From assembly GCA_964624875.1 (NCBI GenBank), contig CAZUZA010000003.1, positions 3,596 through 67,595 of the forward strand: 64,000 nucleotides of DNA, in the 5' to 3' direction. Below, in pieces: positions 58,144 to 64,000 of the stretch (position 1 is the first letter of the stretch; the number at the start of each line of letters is the position of its first letter). The notes beneath the pieces are model-generated. The model had not been told where the DNA came from and searched no databases. It was given only the letters and a program-made list of their open reading frames with translations. The DNA comes from Atopostipes sp964624875 (GTDB lineage Bacteria; Bacillota; Bacilli; Lactobacillales; Carnobacteriaceae_A). Made by a program: the position numbers and the translations under genes.

Positions 58144-59652
58144 ATGTTAAATGATTACAATTCATTAATTTTTGAAATATCAAGCGAAGGCCATACAGCT
58201 TATGATTTGCCAAGAACAGAAATCGAAGCGTATGACTTGAGTGCCGATTTACCAAGCCACCTTGTGCGTGAAGAAGCCGCTGAATTACCAGAAGTTTCTG
58301 AACTACAACTATTGCGCCATTATACACAGCTTTCAAATAAGAACTTTGGAATTGAATCCGGACCTTACCCATTAGGATCTTGTACGATGAAATACAATCC
58401 CAAAGTGAATGAGGATATCGCAAACTTAGATGGTTTCGCAAATATCCATCCGCTACAAGCGCCTGAAACAGTCCAAGGTGCTTTAGAATTAATGTATAAC
58501 ATGGAAGAACATTTAGCTGAAATTTTTGGAATGGATGCTGTCTCGTTACAACCAGCCGCAGGGGCACATGGGGAATTAGCCGGTATTTTAGTCATTAAAG
58601 GGTACCATGAAGCAAATGGTGAAGGAGACAAACGTACGAAGATTCTGATTCCAGACTCCGCACATGGAACGAACCCAGCAACTGCAGCTGTAACAGGTTA
58701 CGATACGATTGAAATTCCTTCAAACGAGGATGGTACAGTGGACATCGAAGGTTTGAAAGTAGCTGTAGGTGAAGACACAGCTGGAATCATGCTGACGAAT
58801 CCAAATACAGTCGGTTTATTTGAAAAAGATATTCTAGAAATTGTCGAGATTATTCATGATGCAGGAGGACTCTTGTATTATGATGGGGCAAACTCAAACG
58901 CTAATTTAGGCATTACTAACCCTGGTAAAATGGGCTTCGACATTGTGCATACAAACTTGCATAAGACATTTACGGGACCACACGGTGGTGGTGGACCTGG
59001 GTCAGGACCAATTGGAGTAAAAGCTTATTTGGAACCTTATTTACCGGTTCCGCGTATTCAAAAAGTCGATGGCTCTTACGTTTTAAATAGTGACTATCCA
59101 CAATCGATTGGGCGAATTAAAGGGCATTTCGGTAACTTTGGTGTGATCGTTCGTGCGTATTCTTATATACGTGCAATGGGACCAGATGGTTTACGTCAAG
59201 TTTCTTTAGATGCCGTATTAAATGCGAACTATTTAAAAGCCAGAATCCAAGACTACTATGAAACACCGTATCAAGATCAATTTTGTAAACATGAGTTTGT
59301 GATCAGTGCCAATCGTCAAGTGAAGCAAGGCGCTAACGCAAAAGATATCGGGAAACGTCTCTTAGATTATGGTGTACACGCACCAACAACTTACTTTCCA
59401 TTAATTATCGAAGAGTGTTTAATGATTGAACCAACTGAAACGGAATCAAAAGCCGATCTTGATTACACGGCAGATGCCTTTATCAAGATTGCGAAAGAAG
59501 TCGAAGAAAATCCAGATTTAGTCGCTAATGCGCCACACTTAACATCGGTTCGTCGATTAGATGAAGTGACGGCTTCAAGACGACCAGTCTTAGTCTATAA
59601 TCCAGAGGCGGCTCAAGCACAAAGAGAGTATGCAGAAAGTCGTAAAAAATAA
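58144..59652 (+). CDS. gcvPB: GcvPB, glycine dehydrogenase (decarboxylating) subunit 2
   Basis: A 502-residue catalytic half of the P protein that decarboxylates glycine and loads GcvH. The PLP lysine is K274 in NLHKTFTGPHGGGGPGSGPIGV; SLQPAAGAHGELAGILVIKGYHEANG and DSAHGTNPATAAVTGYDT are the substrate and cofactor loops. It starts at the base after the gcvPA stop, with RBS GGAGGTGG inside gcvPA, so the two subunits are coupled in translation. The operon ends at a terminator; the L protein (lipoamide dehydrogenase) is not here. Confidence 0.96.
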   Translation: MLNDYNSLIFEISSEGHTAYDLPRTEIEAYDLSADLPSHLVREEAAELPEVSELQLLRHYTQLSNKNFGIESGPYPLGSCTMKYNPKVNEDIANLDGFANIHPLQAPETVQGALELMYNMEEHLAEIFGMDAVSLQPAAGAHGELAGILVIKGYHEANGEGDKRTKILIPDSAHGTNPATAAVTGYDTIEIPSNEDGTVDIEGLKVAVGEDTAGIMLTNPNTVGLFEKDILEIVEIIHDAGGLLYYDGANSNANLGITNPGKMGFDIVHTNLHKTFTGPHGGGGPGSGPIGVKAYLEPYLPVPRIQKVDGSYVLNSDYPQSIGRIKGHFGNFGVIVRAYSYIRAMGPDGLRQVSLDAVLNANYLKARIQDYYETPYQDQFCKHEFVISANRQVKQGANAKDIGKRLLDYGVHAPTTYFPLIIEECLMIEPTETESKADLDYTADAFIKIAKEVEENPDLVANAPHLTSVRRLDEVTASRRPVLVYNPEAAQAQREYAESRKK

Positions 59653-59685
59653 CTCAAACCAAAAAAAATCTATACGAAATCGAAA

Positions 59686-59720
59686 CAAAAACGGGCTCAT
59701 TTATTAGAGTCCGTTTTTTG
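59686..59720. terminator. Bidirectional terminator between gcvPB and the AcoX-like gene
   Basis: AAAAACGGGCTC pairs with GAGTCCGTTTTT (one G-U) around an 8-9-base loop; A-run and T-run flank it. Confidence 0.85.
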
Positions 59721-59732
59721 TGTTTTATCTTC

Positions 59733-60854
59733 TTATGCATCTGCTGCTTGGGCTTTATAAATAACGTATTGCCCATAGCCGACGGTAATTTTATAGTAGC
59801 CACTGAATAACGAATCCGTTTCGGCATCACCTGTGTAAATCAGTAATGGTCGTCCAAACAAGGTGTTTATTTTACCGTGAGTGGACACAATGATAGTATT
59901 CTCTTTTCCTATTTTTCGGAGGACTTTATCGGATAATTGTTGGTTCCCACGTCCGAATAAAAAGCCTTGGCCTCCCATAGGTGTAACAATCAGCTTTGTA
60001 GGCTCATCTTGGATAATATCTAAAATTTGTTGTTCGTAAACGTCTTTTGCAACCAATTCACCATTTTTAAGAATATCAATTCCAAGTTGAGTAGCCGGTA
60101 ATGTCATTTCTGATAAAATCCGACTCGTTGTTGTCCCGGAACCGATTATATAGTAGACATCTTCTTCCATCTGATCAATCACTTGTAAAGCAGCCGAAGT
60201 TTGTGCGACCTTTTCTGATTGTGGGGAAGGGGACTTTAAATATTGCAGATGTTTCCCACTATTGGGTACATTTAAATAACCATAAATACTCGTTTTGATC
60301 GTATCTGCTCGAAACGCTTCTTCTTCAATATCGATGACTTCTTTTTCAATGACCAACATGGAAGGCGATTCAACAAACTCCCTTGCTAGTGCACCCGCAT
60401 CTTCTGGTGTAATCGCATAAACAGGGGAATGAATCTTAACTCCTGCTGGAATACCGATAACGGGTATGCGAAGCTCAATAACAGAGGCTACATCTCGGGC
60501 TGTGCCATCTCCCCCTGCAAATAAAATCAAATCCACTTCTTTATTTAAGAATTGCTGTAACAATTGGTTTGTATCATGTGGATTTGTTTCTTCTTTTGTC
60601 TGATAAACGACGTCATAGGAAAAATCGAATCCGGATAGGGCACGTTCGCCCATTTCACCATGAGCCACTAAAAAATGAATGTCTTTTTTGACTGGGAGTA
60701 ACTTGGCTAGAGCTTTGGTTGTTTTGTTTAAGCTGTCGGGACTTGCGCCGCGTTCTTTGGCTAGCTGTAAAATATGGTGGCCGTCTGTTCCTTTTAGGCC
60801 AACTTTGCCACCCATGCCGGCGATTGGATTGATTAAGAGTCCGATTTTTATCAT
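59733..60854 (-). CDS. ATP-NAD kinase-like protein (AcoX family)
   Basis: A 373-residue protein of the NAD-kinase/diacylglycerol-kinase superfamily, AcoX branch. Key blocks are KIGLLINPIAGMGGKVGLKGTDG at the start, LILFAGGDGTARDVASVI (the GGDGT motif of the superfamily) near residue 110, VIGIPAGVKIHSPVYAITPEDAG near 135 and VTPMGGQGFLFGRGNQQLSDKVL near 310. The Walker-less GGDG loop binds ATP in this superfamily; substrate for AcoX proteins is unproven. I begin at the ATG 60854 with RBS AAGGAGCGAC; the frame is open eight codons further up. It is convergent with the gcv operon and shares its terminator. Confidence 0.85.
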   Translation of the reverse strand: MIKIGLLINPIAGMGGKVGLKGTDGHHILQLAKERGASPDSLNKTTKALAKLLPVKKDIHFLVAHGEMGERALSGFDFSYDVVYQTKEETNPHDTNQLLQQFLNKEVDLILFAGGDGTARDVASVIELRIPVIGIPAGVKIHSPVYAITPEDAGALAREFVESPSMLVIEKEVIDIEEEAFRADTIKTSIYGYLNVPNSGKHLQYLKSPSPQSEKVAQTSAALQVIDQMEEDVYYIIGSGTTTSRILSEMTLPATQLGIDILKNGELVAKDVYEQQILDIIQDEPTKLIVTPMGGQGFLFGRGNQQLSDKVLRKIGKENTIIVSTHGKINTLFGRPLLIYTGDAETDSLFSGYYKITVGYGQYVIYKAQAADA

Positions 60855-61163
60855 GTTGTCGCTCCTTGTTGAAATCATATTGTTTCTAGTTTGCTTTAAT
60901 TTTAGAGGATTGGCAATGAATTTTCAAAAAATGCTGGAATCTTTGGTGGTTCTTTTAGAATTCGCTATAATTAGTAAAGAATCCTTATTTAGGGCAAAAT
61001 GCGTAAAAGTTCCCATATTTCACGAAATTTCTTTTTAAAATCAGACTGTAGACCTATGACAAGATTCATCATTCATTAGATAATAGACATGTAGAATTGA
61101 AAGAATGAAATTAAGGCATATATTTTGAACACACCTTAATTATCCATCTAAGGAGGAAATATA
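60855..61163. other. Divergent intergenic region before the lia-like operon
   Basis: No gene in 309 bases. The left part serves the AcoX-like gene; a clear promoter for it was not found. The right part holds the liaX promoter and its inverted repeat. Confidence 0.6.
61097..61141 (+). promoter_or_regulatory. liaX-like promoter with inverted repeat
   Basis: TTGAAA (61097-61102) and TATATT (61119-61124) are 16 bases apart. A perfect inverted repeat AATTAAGG (61109-61116) / CCTTAATT (61134-61141) flanks the -10 box. The arrangement suggests control by a regulator binding over the promoter. It does not look like a canonical LiaR box that I can vouch for. Confidence 0.55.
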
Positions 61164-62891
61164 ATGGGTGAACGCGAAAGAATTTTGGAATTAGTTAGAG
61201 ACGGTATCCTATCGATCGATGAAGGTTTAGACTTACTTGAGAGTGTTGCTAAAAGAGAGACAAAAGAAACAGAAAGCCAAGACTTTACATCAGAACGTCC
61301 AGTTGAAGAAAAAGCAGAACCAGTGGTAGAAGAAGTGGTTGAGCCAGTTGAATTGGAAGAGGTTGTAGCTGAAGAAGCAACGGAAGCAGAAGAGACAGCT
61401 GAAGAAGAAAGAAAGCATATGGAAGATGAATTAGAGTCCCTTGCGAATGAATTGAACCAATATTCGGTTGAAATCGATGAATTAAATGAAGAGTTAACCG
61501 GTCTAAAAGCGGAGTTAGCTGAAAAAGAAGATAGCTTGAAAGAGCGTAAGTCTCTATTAAATGAAGAGTTTTATGAAGAAAGAAAAGAGTTAGAGAATGA
61601 AATTATCAATTTACAAAAACAAATTGATTTAATTTCAATGATCGAAGAAATTGACTCAAAAGACGAGATCGAAGCGTTAAACAAAGAGTTAACAACGGCT
61701 ATGGAAAGTTTAAGAGACTTAGAAAATAAAGCCGATTCGGATTCAGATATCCAAGCATTAGAAGCGGAAATTGCAGAGTTAGAAACAGTAATGCAAGAGC
61801 AAACGGCGATTAAAAATGAACGCTTGAAAGAATTGCATTCTTTAAAAATGAAGCAATGGACGAAAAAAGCGAAACAAGTTTCAGATAATATCGAAATTCC
61901 GGAAGATTGGCGTGAAGGTGCGAATAAAACATTCACGAAAGCGAGTGATATATTTGATGAAACGTCTAAAACAATCGGTGACGTCTTCCGTCAGACATTA
62001 CGCTCAACAAGAGAAGCGTTTGACACGATTGATTGGAAAGATATTGACATTAATTTAAATATCCCTCGTGGTGAAAAGGTTAAGTTTGAACATGAATGGA
62101 TGTTTGAAGATACAACAGCAACGATTTTAGACTTTAAAAATGCAAATGGTCGTATCCAATTCAAACCAAGCATGAATGATAATATTAAGATTAATGCGAA
62201 AATTGGTATCCGTGGTTCGATTGAAGAAGCGAATCCATTAGCGGCATTTGAAGCAAACAGTATTATCAAAATTGATGAAGATAAATTAACATTCCATAGT
62301 CCAAATAAAAATGTAACAGCGGATATGATCGTTTATCTGCCACGAAGAGAATACGACTATATTCGTTCGAATACATTTAATGGTGATGTGGCTTTCCAAG
62401 AGCTGACAGCACGAGATGTGTATGTTAAGTCAACAAATGGCGACATTGTTTTAAATAATTTAAAAGCGACGATGTTAGAAGTCAAAGGGACAAACGGCAA
62501 CATTACGCTTAAAGATATTGAGTTAAGAGATTTACTCATTAACACAGTCAATGGCGACATTCGCGTACTAGGCTATGTTCAGAGCGCGGATGCCAACACA
62601 ACAAACGGAACGATTCGTTTAACATTAAATGGCGATGACCTCATTCGTATTGCGGGAAGTTCAGTGAACGGTGACGTCAAAGTATCTCTGCCAAGTGAAG
62701 TTGGTTTAGAAATCGAAGCACGATCAACCTTTGGTAAAATTAAGAGCCGTCTGTCAAACACAGACTCAACAGGCCATACAGAGTTAAAAGGAAAAACACA
62801 ACATTTTCGTCGTGTCGGTACGGGTGAAATTTGTCGAGTGAATGCTCATACAACAACTGGTAATGTTTTATTTAAAGACACAGATCAGTAA
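61164..62891 (+). CDS. liaX: LiaX-like protein: helical coiled coil plus DUF4097 beta domain
   Basis: A 575-residue protein with the plan of enterococcal LiaX, the envelope-stress and daptomycin-sensing modulator. The N-terminal YvlB/LiaX_N helical motif is GERERILELVRDGILSIDEGLDLLESVAKRE. A Glu/Val-rich acidic stretch (residues 35-80) leads to a long coiled coil (about 85-225). The C-terminal DUF4097 right-handed beta domain (290-570) shows repeated TNGDIVLNNLKA, TNGNITLKDIEL, VNGDIRVLG, TNGTIRLTLNGD and VNGDVKVSL units. No signal peptide is visible, as in LiaX. It is followed by two PspC genes and a YvlD-type gene, the liaXYZ order. Confidence 0.85.
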   Translation: MGERERILELVRDGILSIDEGLDLLESVAKRETKETESQDFTSERPVEEKAEPVVEEVVEPVELEEVVAEEATEAEETAEEERKHMEDELESLANELNQYSVEIDELNEELTGLKAELAEKEDSLKERKSLLNEEFYEERKELENEIINLQKQIDLISMIEEIDSKDEIEALNKELTTAMESLRDLENKADSDSDIQALEAEIAELETVMQEQTAIKNERLKELHSLKMKQWTKKAKQVSDNIEIPEDWREGANKTFTKASDIFDETSKTIGDVFRQTLRSTREAFDTIDWKDIDINLNIPRGEKVKFEHEWMFEDTTATILDFKNANGRIQFKPSMNDNIKINAKIGIRGSIEEANPLAAFEANSIIKIDEDKLTFHSPNKNVTADMIVYLPRREYDYIRSNTFNGDVAFQELTARDVYVKSTNGDIVLNNLKATMLEVKGTNGNITLKDIELRDLLINTVNGDIRVLGYVQSADANTTNGTIRLTLNGDDLIRIAGSSVNGDVKVSLPSEVGLEIEARSTFGKIKSRLSNTDSTGHTELKGKTQHFRRVGTGEICRVNAHTTTGNVLFKDTDQ

Positions 62892-62916
62892 GAGATAAAG
62901 CAAAGGGGAGTTTATA

Positions 62917-63102
62917 ATGAAAAAATTAAGAAAATCTTCAACAGATGTTCAACTTGCAGGGGTATTGGCAGGGATTGCAGAATACTTTGATTTAGATCCA
63001 ACATTAGTAAGGGTAGGCTATGTAATTTTATCCGTTGTGGCTATAGGCTCTCCTATTTTACTCTATATTCTTCTAGCGATAATTATGCCAGAAGGAGATT
63101 AG
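62917..63102 (+). CDS. PspC-domain small membrane protein
   Basis: A 61-residue protein that is one PspC domain: KKLRKSSTDVQLAGVLAGIAEYFDLDPTLVRVGYVILSVVAIGSPILLYILLAIIMPEGD, with the amphipathic GVLAGIAEYF helix, the DPTLVR turn and one transmembrane helix ending in MPEGD. PspC proteins respond to envelope stress. It is the first of two tandem PspC genes behind liaX; RBS AAAGGGGAG. Confidence 0.93.
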   Translation: MKKLRKSSTDVQLAGVLAGIAEYFDLDPTLVRVGYVILSVVAIGSPILLYILLAIIMPEGD

Positions 63103-63138
63103 CAGATTAGAAATATGAAAAAGAAAGGAGGAATCGAA

Positions 63139-63474
63139 ATGAGATTAACAAAGTCAAAAGATGATGCGATGGTATCAGGCGTATTAGGTGGCTTAGGTGA
63201 ATATTACAATGTAGACCCGACGTTTTTACGTATCGCCTTTGTCGTCTTGATGTTTATGACACCACTGCCGGTGATTCCTTTATATATTGTTGGGGCAGTG
63301 GTCATCCCAGAAGGTACCAAGTCGGGTGATGATGTCAAACGGAAATATAAAAGAAAACCACGTCAACCAAAAAGAAATCCTCGAGAGTTTAAAGAATATA
63401 CAAAGTATGATAAAGTAAATGAAAAGTCTTCTTCGCGCAAAGATGTGCCGGAAGATGATTGGAGTGATTTCTAA
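63139..63474 (+). CDS. liaY: PspC-domain protein with basic cytoplasmic tail (LiaY-like)
   Basis: A 111-residue PspC protein: the domain (MRLTKSKDDAMVSGVLGGLGEYYNVDPTFLRIAFVVLMFMTPLPVIPLYIVGAVVIPEG, 1-59) plus a charged tail of about 50 residues (KRKYKRKPRQPKRNPREF... ending VPEDDWSDF). I start at 63139 behind AAAGGAGG; an ATG at 63115 would add eight residues that include that site. Size and position fit LiaY. It lies 36 bases after the small PspC gene and 2 bases before the liaZ-like gene. Confidence 0.88.
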   Translation: MRLTKSKDDAMVSGVLGGLGEYYNVDPTFLRIAFVVLMFMTPLPVIPLYIVGAVVIPEGTKSGDDVKRKYKRKPRQPKRNPREFKEYTKYDKVNEKSSSRKDVPEDDWSDF

Positions 63475-63476
63475 GA

Positions 63477-63806
63477 ATGAAGTGGTGGCAAAGAGTTTTA
63501 TTAAATACAGTTCTCTTCTTAATCCTAGGGAACTTTTTAGATGGTGTGGTTGTAGATAACTGGCAGACAGCCGTTCTGGCATCGTTAATGTTAGGTTTAT
63601 TGAATACAGTAGTGAAACCGATCGTTAGCCTTCTATCTTTACCGCTGACCTTTTTAACATTAGGTTTATTCTATTTTGTGATTAATGGATTAATGATTTG
63701 GCTGACGAGTTTCTTCGTGGCAGGCTTTACCGTCCAGTCATTTGGTGTCGCAATTATCGTATCGTTAATTGTGTCGCTAGCAAACTCGCTAGTCTCAAGT
63801 GAATAA
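63477..63806 (+). CDS. liaZ: Phage-holin-4_2/YvlD-family membrane protein (LiaZ-like)
   Basis: A 109-residue protein with four hydrophobic segments (RVLLNTVLFLILGNFL, AVLASLMLGLLNTVVKPIVSLLSLPLTFLTLGLFYFVINGLMIWLTSFFVAGFTV, and AIIVSLIVSLANSLV). The block LGLLNTVVKPIVSLLSLPLTFLTLGLF is the family hallmark. Despite the holin-like Pfam name it is a chromosomal membrane protein, equivalent to LiaZ or YvlD. It is the last gene of the operon, ending in a perfect terminator. In related bacteria hprK and lgt follow; they would be outside the window. Confidence 0.9.
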   Translation: MKWWQRVLLNTVLFLILGNFLDGVVVDNWQTAVLASLMLGLLNTVVKPIVSLLSLPLTFLTLGLFYFVINGLMIWLTSFFVAGFTVQSFGVAIIVSLIVSLANSLVSSE

Positions 63807-63813
63807 CAAAACT

Positions 63814-63841
63814 GAAACTACCTCGAAAGAGGTAGTTTTTC
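63814..63841 (+). terminator. Rho-independent terminator after the lia-like operon
   Basis: AAACTACCTC pairs with GAGGTAGTTT around a GAAA tetraloop, followed by T-run. Confidence 0.93.
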
Positions 63842-63942
63842 ATTTTAAGAAGGAAGATTTTCGGTGAAAATCGACATTATCTTGATAGGAATAAGGATTT
63901 CGTCCGTCAACTTCATTTTGAGTGAAGAATCGATTTATATTC

Positions 63943-64000
63943 CGTCGTATAGCTCACTGGATACGACGTAATCCCCACGCTTTGCGTCGTATAGCTCACC
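63943..64000. repeat. Intergenic direct repeat with 42-bp period and internal hairpin, cut by window end
   Basis: The 15-mer CGTCGTATAGCTCAC occurs at 63943-63957 and again at 63985-63999, one period of 42 bp. Within the first unit CGTCGTAT (63943-63950) is inverted as ATACGACG (63961-63968), so each unit can fold into a hairpin. The second unit runs off the end of the window. Whether the array continues cannot be seen. Confidence 0.75.

Noticed and set aside
63477..63806. Prophage holin
   Set aside because: The Pfam name is misleading; the gene is part of the chromosomal liaXYZ-type operon and no phage gene is near.
63943..64000. CRISPR array
   Set aside because: Only two repeat starts are visible, the repeat contains an internal hairpin covering most of the unit, the period is too short for repeat plus spacer, and no cas gene is present.

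Overview
The window reads as a chromosomal segment of a low-GC Gram-positive bacterium of the order Lactobacillales. I infer a Carnobacteriaceae- or Aerococcaceae-like lineage but cannot fix the genus. The reasons are AT-rich codon use, strong AGGAGG-type ribosome binding sites, GTG and TTG starts, a prfB gene with the RF2 programmed frameshift, and the gene string hpf-secA-prfB-ftsEX-phoPR-pstSCAB-phoU-uvrA followed by liaXYZ-type genes, an order I know from lactobacilli and enterococci. No rRNA, tRNA, CRISPR array, phage or insertion sequence was seen. One assembly gap of 100 N lies at 17441-17540.

Layout. 1-4.6 kb: the 3' end of an aminoglycoside adenylyltransferase gene, small redox and housekeeping genes, an AAC(3)-type acetyltransferase, a DsbA/FrnE-like oxidoreductase preceded by a 53-codon ORF, and an aldo/keto reductase. 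4.8-10.6 kb: a sugar and mannoside block (MsmK-type ATPase, GH38 alpha-mannosidase, phosphomannomutase) ending in the remnant of a PTS permease gene. 10.6-13.8 kb: detoxification genes (glutathionyl-hydroquinone-reductase-like protein, aldo/keto reductase, extradiol-dioxygenase-like VOC protein with a palindromic operator). 13.8-20.7 kb: a potassium-uptake island with two tandem ktrB-ktrA units (one ktrA frameshifted, one ktrB cut by the gap) divergent from trkA-trkH. 20.7-25.7 kb: deoxynucleoside kinase, a flavin monooxygenase/FMN reductase pair and small conserved proteins. 25.7-30.7 kb: pncB-nadE-nagA-nagB (NAD salvage plus amino-sugar catabolism) and a YigZ protein. 30.8-37.5 kb: comFA-comFC, hpf, secA, prfB. 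38-39.4 kb: a GPH-family sugar transporter.

39.8-51 kb is a cell-envelope and phosphate block. ftsE-ftsX and an M23 hydrolase form a septal peptidoglycan hydrolysis module, followed by a MinJ-like PDZ membrane protein, the PhoP-PhoR two-component system, and pstS, pstCAB and phoU. PhoP-box-like direct repeats at exact 11-bp spacing lie before both pstS and pstC, so the sensor system and its probable targets are adjacent. uvrA follows, without uvrB.

54.2-59.7 kb carries a glycine cleavage operon (gcvT-gcvH-gcvPA-gcvPB) headed by a divergent FolD. This FolD lacks the catalytic Lys and Gln of the family and has lost the Arg that normally contacts NADP; I consider it the most interesting item in the window. 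A convergent ATP-NAD-kinase-like (AcoX-type) gene follows. The right end (61.1-63.8 kb) is a liaXYZ-like envelope-stress operon with two tandem PspC proteins, and the window ends inside a repeat with a 42-bp period.
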